64,000 nt of DNA, taken from Shinella yambaruensis (lineage in GTDB: Bacteria; Pseudomonadota; Alphaproteobacteria; Rhizobiales; Rhizobiaceae). The position numbers were made by a program, and so were the translations under genes. The notes under the pieces are model-generated. The model did not search any database. It was not told where the DNA came from and worked only from the letters and a program-made list of their open reading frames with translations. This document shows, piece by piece, positions 41,094 to 50,252 of this stretch; within the stretch, counting starts at the first letter, position 1, and each line of letters begins with the position of its first letter. The stretch is taken from the NCBI RefSeq assembly GCF_022899355.1, contig NZ_JALJCK010000002.1:310001-374000 (forward strand). The letters are read 5' to 3'.

Positions 41094-43178
41094 ATGATGA
41101 AGGACAGGTCGCGGAACTGCCGGGTCGGCGTCGATATCGGCGGCACGTTCACCGACATCGCGCTCGATGTCGACGGCGTCCTGCATTCGACGAAGGTGCT
41201 GACCGATTATGCGGCACCCGAGCGGGTGATCCTGAAGGGGGTCGCCGCCGTCGCGGATCTTGCCGGCATCGCCCTTTCCGAGATCGGCCTGCTGATCCAC
41301 GGCACGACACTCGCCACCAATGCGCTAATCGAGCGGCGCGGCGCGAAGACCGCCTTCGTCACGACGGAAGGCTTTCGCGACGTGCTGGAAATGCGCACGG
41401 AAAACCGCTTCGAGCAATACGACCTCAACATCACCCTGCCGCCGGCCCTTATACCCCGCGCCGATCGCTTCGTGGTGCGCGAGCGCATGAACGCAGCCGG
41501 CAAGGTTCTGTTGCCGCTCGACGAGGCCTCGGTTTCCGCCGCCGTCGAGGCGCTTGCTGCGGGCGGCTATGAGAGCGTTGCCATCGGCTTCATCCACGCC
41601 TATGCCAACGGCGCGCATGAGGCGGCCGTGCGCGCGGCGATCCTCGCGCACCTGCCGCGTCTTTCCGTGTCGATCTCCTCGGAGGTCTCGCCGCAGATGC
41701 GAGAGTTCGAGCGCTTCAACACGGTCTGCGCCAATGCCTATGTGAAGCCGGCGATCAAATCCTATCTCGACCGTCTCGTCGTCTCGCTGAAGGAGATCGG
41801 CGTTTCCTGCCCGGTCTTCATGATCCATTCCGGCGGCGGCATCGTTTCGGTCGAAAGCGCCGCGGAATTCCCCGTCCGCCTCGTCGAATCCGGCCCCGCG
41901 GGCGGGGCGATCTTCGCCGCCGACATTGCCCGCCGCCATGGCCTCGACACGGTGCTCTCCTTCGACATGGGCGGCACGACAGCAAAAATCTGCCTGATCG
42001 AGAACCAGGTGCCGAAGACCGCCAAGACCTTCGAGGTCGCGCGCACCTACCGGTTCCGCAAGGGCTCCGGCATGCCGATCTCCATTCCGGTGGTCGAGAT
42101 GGTGGAGATCGGCGCAGGCGGGGGCTCCATAGCCTCGGTCGACGGCATGCGCCAGATCCGCGTCGGGCCGCATTCCGCCGCCTCCGAGCCCGGCCCCGCC
42201 TGTTACCAGCGCGGCGGCACGAACCCGACCGTGACGGATGCCGACCTCATCCTCGGCAAGCTCGATCCCGACAATTTCGCCGGCGGCGCCATTCCGCTTT
42301 CCATCGCGGCCAGCCGGCAGGCCATGGCCGACGACATCGGCGCCGTCATCGGCCTTGATCCGGAGGCCGCCGCCTTCGGCACCTGCGAGATGGTGGACGA
42401 GAACATGGCCAATGCCGGCCGCGTCCACACCGTCGAGAACGGCAAGAACATCGCCGATTTCACCATGATCACCTTCGGCGGCGCCGGCCCGCTGCATGCC
42501 GCGCGGCTCTGCGAGAAGATGGGCATCTCCACCTTCCTCGTTCCGCCCGGCGCCGGCGTCGGCTCCGCCATCGGTTTCTTGCGCGCGCCGTTCGGTTACG
42601 AATCCGTACGCAGCGCGGTCTTCAGCCTCGCGGGCTTCGACGTAGCGGAGGCGAACCGGCTGGTGGAATCCATGGAGGTGGAAGCGCTCGGCTTCGTCGA
42701 GGGCGGGTTGGACACCGGCGAACCCGTCATCGAACGCACGCTCTTCATGCGCTATGCCGGGCAGGGCTGGGACATTCCCGTGCCGCTCGCCGCCAGCCGC
42801 TTCGATGCGGGAAGCGCGCAGAAGATCGCCGCGCTGTTCGAAATGGAATATGAGCGCTTTTTCGGCCGCGCCATCGAGGGGCTGGACATCGAGATCGTCA
42901 GCTGGTCGGTCAAGGCAAGCTCTCCGCTGCCGCCGGTCGCGCGCGTCGCCGCCATCGCGGAAGGCGCGGCGGTGACGCCCGCAAAAACCCGCCGCCTGTT
43001 CGAGGCCGCCCAAGGCGCTTTCCTCGACGCCGGCATCCATGAGCGCGACAGCCTGAGGCCCGGTGATGTCGTCAAGGGCCCTGCCGTCATCGTCGAGCGC
43101 GAGACCTCCACCATGCTCACCGCCGCATTCAGGGCCGTCGTGCAAAACGACGGCTGCCTGCTCGTCACCCGGACCTGA
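41094..43178 (+). CDS. hyuA: Hydantoinase/oxoprolinase family protein, subunit A
   Basis: HyuA-type protein of 694 residues with the ATP-binding actin-like fold: RVGVDIGGTFTDIAL, HGTTLATNALIERRGAKTAFVTT, SFDMGGTTAKICLI and ITFGGAGPLHAARLCE. The family includes N-methylhydantoinase, 5-oxoprolinase and acetone carboxylase beta subunits, ATP-dependent enzymes acting on cyclic amides or ketones. GGAG 6 nt upstream supports 41094. It pairs with hyuB 15 nt downstream. The neighbours (FAD oxidoreductase, Udh-like protein) do not fix the substrate. Confidence 0.92.
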   Translation: MMKDRSRNCRVGVDIGGTFTDIALDVDGVLHSTKVLTDYAAPERVILKGVAAVADLAGIALSEIGLLIHGTTLATNALIERRGAKTAFVTTEGFRDVLEMRTENRFEQYDLNITLPPALIPRADRFVVRERMNAAGKVLLPLDEASVSAAVEALAAGGYESVAIGFIHAYANGAHEAAVRAAILAHLPRLSVSISSEVSPQMREFERFNTVCANAYVKPAIKSYLDRLVVSLKEIGVSCPVFMIHSGGGIVSVESAAEFPVRLVESGPAGGAIFAADIARRHGLDTVLSFDMGGTTAKICLIENQVPKTAKTFEVARTYRFRKGSGMPISIPVVEMVEIGAGGGSIASVDGMRQIRVGPHSAASEPGPACYQRGGTNPTVTDADLILGKLDPDNFAGGAIPLSIAASRQAMADDIGAVIGLDPEAAAFGTCEMVDENMANAGRVHTVENGKNIADFTMITFGGAGPLHAARLCEKMGISTFLVPPGAGVGSAIGFLRAPFGYESVRSAVFSLAGFDVAEANRLVESMEVEALGFVEGGLDTGEPVIERTLFMRYAGQGWDIPVPLAASRFDAGSAQKIAALFEMEYERFFGRAIEGLDIEIVSWSVKASSPLPPVARVAAIAEGAAVTPAKTRRLFEAAQGAFLDAGIHERDSLRPGDVVKGPAVIVERETSTMLTAAFRAVVQNDGCLLVTRT

Positions 43179-43193
43179 TCGAGGATCGAAGGC

Positions 43194-44852
43194 ATGAACC
43201 AGTCGATGATCGATATTCACATGCAGGTCATGTGGAACCGCCTGATCTCCGTCGTCGAGGAGCAGGCACAGACGCTGATCCGCACGGCCTTTTCCACCTC
43301 GGTGCGCGAGGCGGGTGATCTTTCCGCCGGCGTCTTCGACCTCGAAGGCCGCATGCTGGCGCAGGCCGTCACCGGCACGCCGGGCCATGTCAACGCCATG
43401 GCCGAATCCGTCGCCCATTTCATCCGCGACATCGGCCCGGAGAACATCTTCGAAGGCGATGTCTACATCACCAACGACCCGTGGAAGGGCACCGGGCACC
43501 TGCACGACATCACCGTCGTCACGCCCTCCTTCCACCATGGCAGGCTGGTCGGCTATTTCGCCTCCACCGCCCATGTGGTGGATATCGGCGGACGCGGCTT
43601 CGGGCCGGATGCGCGCGAGGTCTATGAAGAAGGCCTCTTCATCCCGATCATGAAGTTCTTCGAGCGCGGCGAATTGAACCGCACGCTCATCCATATCGTG
43701 CGCAACAATGTGCGCGAGAGCGACAAGGTGGTCGGCGATTTCCACGCGCTCGCCGCCTGCAACGAGACCGGCCACCGCCGTCTCGTCGACATGCTCACGG
43801 AGTTCAACCTCGAAGACCTGTCGATGATCGGCGGCTTCATCCTCAAGCATAGCCGCGAGGCGACGCTGGAGCGCCTCAAAAACCTGCCGCACGGCAGCTG
43901 GTCCTACAGCCTCGATCTCGACGGCTATGACGAGCCGGTGCATCTCGCCGCAACGCTGAGCATCGGGCCGGATGGCGTGCTGGTCGATTTCGACGGCACC
44001 TCGGGCATGAGCAAGTTCGGCATCAACGTGCCGCTGGTCTATGCGAAAGCCTATGCCTGCTACGGCATCAAATGCGTCGTCGCCCCCGAGATCCCGAACA
44101 ATGCCGCCTCGCTTGCGCCGTTCGACGTCGCCGCGCCGGAGGGCTGCATCCTCAATGCCAAGCGGCCTGCTCCCGTCGCGGTGCGCCATGTGCTCGGCCA
44201 TTTCGTGCCGGACCTCGTGCTCGGCGCGCTGCACCAGGCGCTGCCCGGCCAGGTGCCGGCGGAAGGGGCGAGCGCGCTCTGGAACCTGCATATGAGCGTG
44301 CGCCCGGTTTCCGACCAGATCGGCGGCAAGGGCGCGGAAATCCTGATGTTCAACTCCGGCGGGACTGGCGCGCGCGCCAGTCTCGACGGCCTCAATGCCA
44401 CGGCCTTCCCGAGCGGCGTGCACACGATGCCGATCGAGGCGACGGAAAATGTCGGCCCGGTCATCGTCTGGCGCAAGGAGCTGCGCGAGGGATCCGGCGG
44501 TGCCGGTGCACAGCGCGGCGGCCTCGGCCAGATGATCGAGATCGAAGCGGCCGAGGGCTATTCCTTCCGCTTCTCCGCCATGTTCGACCGCCTGAACCAT
44601 CCGGCCCGCGGCCGCGACGGCGGGCTCGACGGCGCGCCCGGCGGCGTCGCGCTCGATGACGGCACGGTGCTGAAGGGCAAGGGGCTGCAATTCGTGCCGG
44701 AGGGGCGCCGCCTCGTGCTCTCGCTGCCGGGTGGCGGCGGCTATGGCGATCCGTCCGGGCGCCCCGCCGATGCCGTCGCCCATGACGTCCGGCACGGCTA
44801 TATCACCGGCGAGCAGGCCGCGCTCTACGGCAAGGCGGAAGGGAAAGCATGA
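43194..44852 (+). CDS. hyuB: Hydantoinase B/oxoprolinase family protein, subunit B
   Basis: HyuB-type partner of 552 residues: IDIHMQVMWNRLISVVEEQAQTLIRTAFS at the start. GTPGHVNAM and DVYITNDPWKGTGHLHD hold probable metal-binding His/Asp. Near the end LVLSLPGGGGYGDPSGR is conserved. Subunits A and B form the ATP-dependent amidohydrolase/carboxylase complex. It follows hyuA directly and precedes the Udh-like gene by 134 nt; a CGTATGATACG palindrome at 44916-44926 shares a half-site with the GntR operators. Confidence 0.92.
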   Translation: MNQSMIDIHMQVMWNRLISVVEEQAQTLIRTAFSTSVREAGDLSAGVFDLEGRMLAQAVTGTPGHVNAMAESVAHFIRDIGPENIFEGDVYITNDPWKGTGHLHDITVVTPSFHHGRLVGYFASTAHVVDIGGRGFGPDAREVYEEGLFIPIMKFFERGELNRTLIHIVRNNVRESDKVVGDFHALAACNETGHRRLVDMLTEFNLEDLSMIGGFILKHSREATLERLKNLPHGSWSYSLDLDGYDEPVHLAATLSIGPDGVLVDFDGTSGMSKFGINVPLVYAKAYACYGIKCVVAPEIPNNAASLAPFDVAAPEGCILNAKRPAPVAVRHVLGHFVPDLVLGALHQALPGQVPAEGASALWNLHMSVRPVSDQIGGKGAEILMFNSGGTGARASLDGLNATAFPSGVHTMPIEATENVGPVIVWRKELREGSGGAGAQRGGLGQMIEIEAAEGYSFRFSAMFDRLNHPARGRDGGLDGAPGGVALDDGTVLKGKGLQFVPEGRRLVLSLPGGGGYGDPSGRPADAVAHDVRHGYITGEQAALYGKAEGKA

Positions 44853-44986
44853 GACGGTGCGTCCCGTAGACAATCGCGGACGTCCGGCCACGGGCCGTCA
44901 ACACGCGCCCTCCCTCGTATGATACGCTCATGCCGGCCATAGGGCGCATCGCCCGTGGACCGGCCGGTTTTGCTGAAGGAAAGATC

Positions 44987-45793
44987 ATGTCGCATTTTCA
45001 AAGGGTTCTGTTGACGGGGGCGGCCGGCGGCGTCGGCACGGCGCTGCGCCAGTCGGGCACGCGGCTCGGCAAGGTCGTGCGGCTTTCCGACCGCCGGCCC
45101 TGCGAAAACCTCGCGCCGCACGAGGAGGATTTCACGCTCGATCTTGCCGATTTCGATGCGGTCTGTGCGGCGGTGAACGGCTGCGATGCCATCGTGCATC
45201 TCGGCGGTCAGCCGCTCGAGGCCGAATGGAAGACGATCCTCGACAGCAACATTTCAGGCGGTTACCACATCTACGAGGCCGCACGCCGCCACGGCGTCAA
45301 GCGCATCGTCTATGCCAGCTCCGTGCATGCCATCGGCTATTACGAGCGCACGGAGACGATCGACGGCAACGTGCCGACGCGGCCGGACAGCCTCTACGGG
45401 GTTTCGAAGACCTTTGTCGAAAATCTCGGCCGCTACTATTTCGACAAGTTCGGCATCGAGAGTGTCAGCATCCGCATCGGCTCCTGCTTCCCGGAGCCGA
45501 CCGACCGGCGCCATCTCATCACCTGGCTCTCCTACCGCGATTGCCGCCAGCTCGTCGAAAAATGCCTGTCGGCCGAGCGCGTCGGCTTCATGGTCGCCTA
45601 TGGCATGTCGAACAACAGCCGCGCCTTCTGGGACAACCGCACGGCGGCCTCGCTCGGCTACAGGCCGCAAGACAGCGCCGATGACTATGCGGACAAGGTT
45701 TTCGCCGCGACCAGGCAGGGTGACCCGAGCGATCCGGCGGTACGCTACCAGGGCGGGAGTTTCACGGCTGCCGGTCATTTCGAGGACGAGTGA
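44987..45793 (+). CDS. udh: NAD-dependent epimerase/dehydratase family, uronate dehydrogenase-like
   Basis: Extended SDR of 268 residues. The cofactor loop is LTGAAGGVGTAL; CDAIVHLGGQPLE, YASSVHAIGYY and the catalytic YGVSKTFVENLGRYYFDKFG follow. RIGSCFPEP and a C-terminal YQGGSF also match the Agrobacterium uronate dehydrogenase that I know (NAD+ oxidation of uronic acids to aldarolactones). AAGGAAAG upstream fixes the start at 44987. In an operon with hyuAB and an FAD oxidoreductase, a related sugar-like substrate is possible. Confidence 0.82.
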   Translation: MSHFQRVLLTGAAGGVGTALRQSGTRLGKVVRLSDRRPCENLAPHEEDFTLDLADFDAVCAAVNGCDAIVHLGGQPLEAEWKTILDSNISGGYHIYEAARRHGVKRIVYASSVHAIGYYERTETIDGNVPTRPDSLYGVSKTFVENLGRYYFDKFGIESVSIRIGSCFPEPTDRRHLITWLSYRDCRQLVEKCLSAERVGFMVAYGMSNNSRAFWDNRTAASLGYRPQDSADDYADKVFAATRQGDPSDPAVRYQGGSFTAAGHFEDE

Positions 45794-46986
45794 TGCAGGC
45801 TTCGCGGACATCCTACGACGTGGTGATCGTCGGCGGCGCGGTGGTCGGCAGCGCGACGGCCTATTTCCTGGCGACCAATCCGGATTTCGCCGGCTCCGTG
45901 CTGGTGATCGAGAAGGACTGGACCTACCAGCGATCGGCGACCGCGCTCTCCTCCAGCTCAATTCGCCACCAGTTCTCCAACGCGATCAATGTGAAGATCT
46001 CGCAGTTCGGAACGGAATTCATCCGCAACTTCAAGGAGAATGTCGCGGTCGACGCCGACACGCCGGAGATCGGCTTCCACGAGAACGGCTATCTCTTCCT
46101 GGCGGGCGACGAGCGGGGGGCGGACGTGCTTCGCCGCAACCACGAAACGCAGGTCGCCTGCGGCGCGGACGTCTCGCTGCTCGACCCGGATGGTTTGGGA
46201 AAGCGCTTTCCCTGGCTGAACACGGAAGGCCTCACGCTTGGCAGCAAGGGTGAGCGCGGGGAGGGTTGGTTCGACAGCGTCGGTCTCCTGCAGGGTTTCC
46301 GCAAGAAGGCGCGTTCGCTCGGCGTCGAGTATATCGAGGACGAGGTCGTCGCGATCAATCGCGAAGGCGATCGCATCGTCTCGGTGACGACCGGGGGCGG
46401 GCAGGTGATCGCCTGCGGCATGCTGGTCAACACGTCGGGCACCAACGGCAAGGTCATGGCGCGCATGGCGGGCCTCGACATTCCCGTCGAGCCGCGCCGC
46501 CGGTCGATCTTCGTCGTCGATTGCCGCACGCCGCTCGGCCCCGGCGTCGGCCTCACCATCGACCCGACCGGCGTCTTCTTCCGCCCGGAAGGCAAATTCT
46601 ACCTGATGGGCACCTCCCCCAGGCATGATCCGGAGGTCGACCCGGCCGATTTTGCCGTCATGCACGACGAATTCGAGACGGAGATCTGGCCGACGCTGGC
46701 AAATCGCGTGCCGGCCTTCGAGGCGATCAAGGTCGTCAACAGCTGGGCGGGGCACTATGACTACTGCACGCTCGACCACAACGTCATCCTCGGCCCGCAC
46801 GCCGAGGTGAGGAATTTCCTCTTCGCCAACGGCTTTTCCGGCCATGGTCTGCAGCAGTCGCCGGCCATGGGGCGCGGGCTTTGCGAACTGATCACCTATG
46901 GCGGCTTCCGCACGCTCGACCTCTCGCCCTTCGGCTACGAGCGTGTTGTCGCAAACCGGCCCTTCCTGGAGGACGCCGTTATCTGA
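45793..46986 (+). CDS. FAD-dependent oxidoreductase (DAO family)
   Basis: Flavoprotein of 397 residues with N-terminal dinucleotide fold DVVIVGGAVVGSATAYFL and ESKDW-type follow-up LVIEKDWTYQRS. SSSSIRHQFSNAINVKIS and the C-terminal NGFSGHGLQQSPAMGRGL are features of the FOXRED1/sarcosine-oxidase-like group that oxidises N-substituted amino acids or imino acids. The stop of udh and this ATG overlap (TGATG). Together with hyuAB it might process an N-methyl amino acid released from a cyclic amide, but this is inference. Confidence 0.88.
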   Translation: MQASRTSYDVVIVGGAVVGSATAYFLATNPDFAGSVLVIEKDWTYQRSATALSSSSIRHQFSNAINVKISQFGTEFIRNFKENVAVDADTPEIGFHENGYLFLAGDERGADVLRRNHETQVACGADVSLLDPDGLGKRFPWLNTEGLTLGSKGERGEGWFDSVGLLQGFRKKARSLGVEYIEDEVVAINREGDRIVSVTTGGGQVIACGMLVNTSGTNGKVMARMAGLDIPVEPRRRSIFVVDCRTPLGPGVGLTIDPTGVFFRPEGKFYLMGTSPRHDPEVDPADFAVMHDEFETEIWPTLANRVPAFEAIKVVNSWAGHYDYCTLDHNVILGPHAEVRNFLFANGFSGHGLQQSPAMGRGLCELITYGGFRTLDLSPFGYERVVANRPFLEDAVI

Positions 46987-47005
46987 CGGCGCGTGCGCCG
47001 GCCCC

Positions 47006-47737
47006 TCAATCGTCCCCTTTGCTGCCTGCCGGCTCGTCCAGGAGGGCGCGGTAGCGGTCGAGGCTTTCCTCCAGATGGGCGGTCAGCGCCTGCTTGGCGG
47101 CCTTCGGGTCGCCCTGGGTGATGGCGGCGAGGATGGCGGCGTGCTCGCGGTTAATCTTCTTCAGGTACGTCTTCGAGGCGGGGCCGGACTGGCGGTGCTT
47201 GAGAACCAGGTCGAGATTGATCTCGCCCATCACGGCCTCGAGGAAGCGCGGGAAATGCGGGTTGCGCGTCGCCTTGGCGATGGCGAGGTGGAACTCGAAA
47301 TCGGCGCGCGCCTCGATCTCGGCATTGTTTGTGTCGAGCGTCTCGATATGGTCGAAGGCGCGGGCGATCTCGGCGAGGGCTTCCGGGGTGCGGCGCTGGG
47401 CGGCCAGCGCCACGGCCTGCATTTCGACGCCGAGCCGCAGTTCGAGGATCTGCATGGCCGAGCGGATGTCGTCGATGCGGCTGATCTCGAAGTTCAGCGC
47501 CCGCGCATCCTTCTCCGTGACATAGACGCCCGCGCCCTGCCGCGCGATGACGCGGCCGGCAACCTTGAGCGAGGCCAGTGCCTCGCGGATGACGGTGCGG
47601 GAGACGCCGAATTCCTCGCACAGCTGGGCGCTCGACGGGATCTTCTCGCCGGGTGGATAGAGGCCCGAGTCGATCCGCTCGGCGAGCCTGGCGACGACGA
47701 TCTCCGCGAGGTTGCCGCGCTGCGTGATGATCGACAT
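47006..47737 (-). CDS. GntR family regulator, FadR/FCD subfamily
   Basis: Regulator of 243 residues with winged HTH (about 10-75; GEKIPSSAQLCEEFGVSRTVIREALASLKVAG) and an all-helical FCD ligand domain with metal-binding His in FHLAIAKATRN. It is convergent with the hyuA-udh-FAD operon and divergent from two SDR genes. A putative operator lies 30 nt before its start, and matching sites sit before both flanking units, so it probably represses all three. Confidence 0.92.
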   Translation of the reverse strand: MSIITQRGNLAEIVVARLAERIDSGLYPPGEKIPSSAQLCEEFGVSRTVIREALASLKVAGRVIARQGAGVYVTEKDARALNFEISRIDDIRSAMQILELRLGVEMQAVALAAQRRTPEALAEIARAFDHIETLDTNNAEIEARADFEFHLAIAKATRNPHFPRFLEAVMGEINLDLVLKHRQSGPASKTYLKKINREHAAILAAITQGDPKAAKQALTAHLEESLDRYRALLDEPAGSKGDD

Positions 47738-47766
47738 GCCGATCCAGCCTTTCCCGGGTTTTCATT

Positions 47767-47782
47767 TATCACATATCATACA
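47767..47782. promoter_or_regulatory. Putative GntR operator before gntR
   Basis: TATCACATATCATACA; its reverse complement differs at one base in 16 from the site overlapping the hyuA promoter at 40983-40998. Confidence 0.5.
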
Positions 47783-47857
47783 CAGCCGGCTTCTCCAGAG
47801 GAAGGACGCCGGCGGGCGGTCTTCGGGAAGCAGCTTGCTTTTCGGCAAAGTTAGCAT

Positions 47858-47867
47858 ATAAGTGATA
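47858..47867. promoter_or_regulatory. Putative GntR half-site before the SDR pair
   Basis: ATAAGTGATA, identical to the core of the hyuA-promoter site, 47 nt upstream of the first SDR start. Confidence 0.4.
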
Positions 47868-47913
47868 ACATACCAATATGGCGTTGCCGCGAAAAACGCG
47901 GAGGAGATGGAGC

Positions 47914-48663
47914 ATGCGGGACCAGTCTGTTGTCATCGTCGGCGGCGCTTCGGGGCTCGGTCTCGTCACGGCCCGGCTGATGGTGGAACGGGGCGCTGCG
48001 AAGATCGGCCTTATCGACCGCAACGAGGCGCTGCTCGCTTCCTCCGCGGCGGCGCTGTCCGCGATGGGCGCCGAGGTGGCGACCGCCGTTGCCGACATTT
48101 CCCGGGCCGAGACGGCCCATGGCGGGTTCGCCGCGGTTGCGGAAAAGCTCGGCCGCGTCCATGCCCTCGTCAACAGCGCCGCCATCTATCCGCGCAAGCC
48201 GATCCTCGACATCACGGACGAGGACTGGGACCTGGAGAACGCCATCAACATCAAGGGCACCTATCACATGATGGTCGCGGCGGTGCGCCACATGCGCCGT
48301 TTCGTGACCCTGCCGGAGGTGACCGGCCGCATCGTCAACGTCACCTCGGTCGATGCCTTCAAGGCGCATCCGCAGAATGCCCACTATGCCGCCACCAAGG
48401 CCGCGGTCGTCAGCCTCACCAAGTCCTTCGCGCAGGAATGTGCCAAGGACCAGATCCTCGTGAACTCGGTCGCGCCGGCCGGCTTTGCCACGGACCGCGC
48501 CAGGGAACTCGGCTTCCTGCCGGAACTTGCCAGGGCAAGCGCGCTCGGCCGGGCGGCTGAACCGGTGGAAATGGCCGAGTGGATCGTCATGATGGCTTCC
48601 AGCCGCAACACCTATGCGACGGGCGAGAACGTCGTGGTCAGCGGGGGCTACATCTATGTCTGA
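47914..48663 (+). CDS. SDR family oxidoreductase
   Basis: Classical SDR of 249 residues: GGASGLG cofactor loop, NSAA in place of NNAG, NVTSVDA and YAATK catalytic block, and [13 protein letters not shown] at the end. The start at 47914 follows GGAGATGG; a longer frame from 47878 has no clear ribosome-binding site. It overlaps the next SDR by 8 nt. Both are presumably controlled by the divergent GntR regulator. Confidence 0.86.
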   Translation: MRDQSVVIVGGASGLGLVTARLMVERGAAKIGLIDRNEALLASSAAALSAMGAEVATAVADISRAETAHGGFAAVAEKLGRVHALVNSAAIYPRKPILDITDEDWDLENAINIKGTYHMMVAAVRHMRRFVTLPEVTGRIVNVTSVDAFKAHPQNAHYAATKAAVVSLTKSFAQECAKDQILVNSVAPAGFATDRARELGFLPELARASALGRAAEPVEMAEWIVMMASSRNTYATGENVVVSGGYIYV

Positions 48664-49399
48664 CGCAAACCGCGTCGCCGTCGTCACGGGGGCTACCAGC
48701 GGCATCGGCGAGGCCATCGTGCCGATGCTGCGGGGGCGGGGACTGGCGGTCTACGCCGTCGGCCGCAACGCGGCGGCGCTTGCCGGGCTGGCGGAACGCT
48801 GCGGGGCGATCCCCGTCGAGGCGGACGTGCGCGATACGGCGCGTATCGCCGAGGCGCTGGCGGGCGTCGCGGTCGACATCCTCGTCAACAATGCCGGCAT
48901 CCTGTCGACCCGCGCGGCTTTCCAGGACATCGACCCCGCCGAGATCGACGCGATGATCGATGTCAATCTCAAGGCGCCGATGCACCTGACGCGGGTCTTC
49001 CTGCCCGGCATGGTGGCGCGCAAGCGCGGCCATCTCCTCTATGTCGGTTCCAGCGGCGGCCAGGCGCCCTATCCGAACATGGGCGCCTATGGTGCCTCGA
49101 AGGCAGGCCTCAGCCTCTTTTGCGACAACCTGCGCTGCGACCTCCTCGGCACCGGCGTGCGGGTGAGCGAGATCGTGCCCGGCCGCGTCCAGACGGCGCT
49201 CTACCGCACCTCCCTTCCCGGCGACCAGGCGAATGCCGCGCTCTATGACGGCTACCGGCCCATCCAGCCGGAAAACATCGCGCAGATCGTCCACGACGTG
49301 ATCGCTCTGCCCGCCCATGTCGATGTCGCCCGCGTCGAGGTCTTCCCGACCGACCAGGCGACCGGCGGCGGCACGATGGTGAAGTTTGAGGCGCCCTGA
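48656..49399 (+). CDS. SDR family oxidoreductase
   Basis: SDR of 247 residues: [20 protein letters not shown] and YGASKAG. The C-terminus lacks the usual VDGG motif and instead resembles YdfG/serine-dehydrogenase-like SDRs ([21 protein letters not shown]). It is translated from an ATG inside the end of the previous SDR gene. It may be the second dehydrogenase of a two-step oxidation with its partner. Confidence 0.86.
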   Translation: MSDANRVAVVTGATSGIGEAIVPMLRGRGLAVYAVGRNAAALAGLAERCGAIPVEADVRDTARIAEALAGVAVDILVNNAGILSTRAAFQDIDPAEIDAMIDVNLKAPMHLTRVFLPGMVARKRGHLLYVGSSGGQAPYPNMGAYGASKAGLSLFCDNLRCDLLGTGVRVSEIVPGRVQTALYRTSLPGDQANAALYDGYRPIQPENIAQIVHDVIALPAHVDVARVEVFPTDQATGGGTMVKFEAP

Positions 49400-49417
49400 A
49401 ACCGCAAGGCGGCCGGA

Positions 49418-50209
49418 TCAGGCAGGCGGCCCGGCCTCCCGCTTGCGGGCGAGCAGGGCAAAGAGCACGTCGAGCATCACATACATCGGCGCGCGGCCCG
49501 TCGGCACGATGAGCGGATGGCCGGAGGCACGGTAGGCGTTGAGATTGATGTTCTCCTCGGCGAGCGAGGCGACGACCGAGCCGCCGGGCGAGATCGACAG
49601 GATGCGCGCGCCGGCCTTCTTGGCGATCTCCATATTGGCGATGAGGTAGCTCGTGCGGCCGGAGAAGGAGAGCACGAAGAGCACGTCCTGCGCCGTCAGC
49701 CGCGGGGCGGAGACCATCTGCAGCGTCGGGTCGGCATAGGCGACGCTCGCTATGCCGAGCGAGGCGAGGCGGTGCTGTGCCTCGCCCGCCAGGAAGCCGG
49801 AGCCGCCATAGCCGTAGACGTCGATGCGGCGGGCGCCGGCGAGCAGGTCCACGGCGCGCCGGAGCGAGTCGAGGTCGAGATCGTGCCGCGCCTCGCGCAG
49901 GGATTCCGCCGCGCGGTTGAAGACGTCGTCGACGAGGCCGGTGAAGGGATCCGCGCCGCTTTCCGCCGTGCTCGCCGGCGCCTGGCGCACGGCCAGCTGC
50001 TGGGCGAGCTTCAGCCGGAAATCCGGAAAGCCGTCGCAGTCGAGCCGGCGGCAGAAGCGGATGATCGACGGCTCGCTGACCTTGGCGATGCGTGCGGCAT
50101 CGGTGATCGACCAGGTGATCGCCGTGCTCGGCGTGTCGAGGATCGCCTCGGCGATCCTGCGCTCGGCGGGCGTGAACTGCGACAGCGATTGCCTGATCAG
50201 GTCGAGCAT
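49418..50209 (-). CDS. MurR/RpiR family regulator
   Basis: Regulator of 263 residues: N-terminal RpiR HTH (about 1-75; SLSQFTPAERRIAEAIL and ARIAKVSEPSIIRFCRRLDCDGFPDFR) and a SIS phosphosugar-binding domain (about 115-245; VYGYGGSGFLAGEAQ and VLFVLSFSGRTS). SIS domains sense sugar phosphates. It closes the minus-strand operon of an Afu/Fbp-type transporter and a phosphatase. TGTAG-N5-CTACA and related sites upstream of the operon match RpiR/HexR-type operators in form. Confidence 0.92.
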   Translation of the reverse strand: MLDLIRQSLSQFTPAERRIAEAILDTPSTAITWSITDAARIAKVSEPSIIRFCRRLDCDGFPDFRLKLAQQLAVRQAPASTAESGADPFTGLVDDVFNRAAESLREARHDLDLDSLRRAVDLLAGARRIDVYGYGGSGFLAGEAQHRLASLGIASVAYADPTLQMVSAPRLTAQDVLFVLSFSGRTSYLIANMEIAKKAGARILSISPGGSVVASLAEENINLNAYRASGHPLIVPTGRAPMYVMLDVLFALLARKREAGPPA

Positions 50210-50252
50210 GGAACCCTTTGTGCCGGCGGGACGATGGTCTTGCGGGTGACGG

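Noticed and set aside
41325-44891. Very long antisense open frame opposite hyuAB
   Set aside because: It is a by-product of high GC in codon position 3 of the real genes, has Arg/Gly/His-rich low-complexity translation and no domain. The same applies to long antisense frames opposite 23734-25899, 56490-58637 and 61713-63854.
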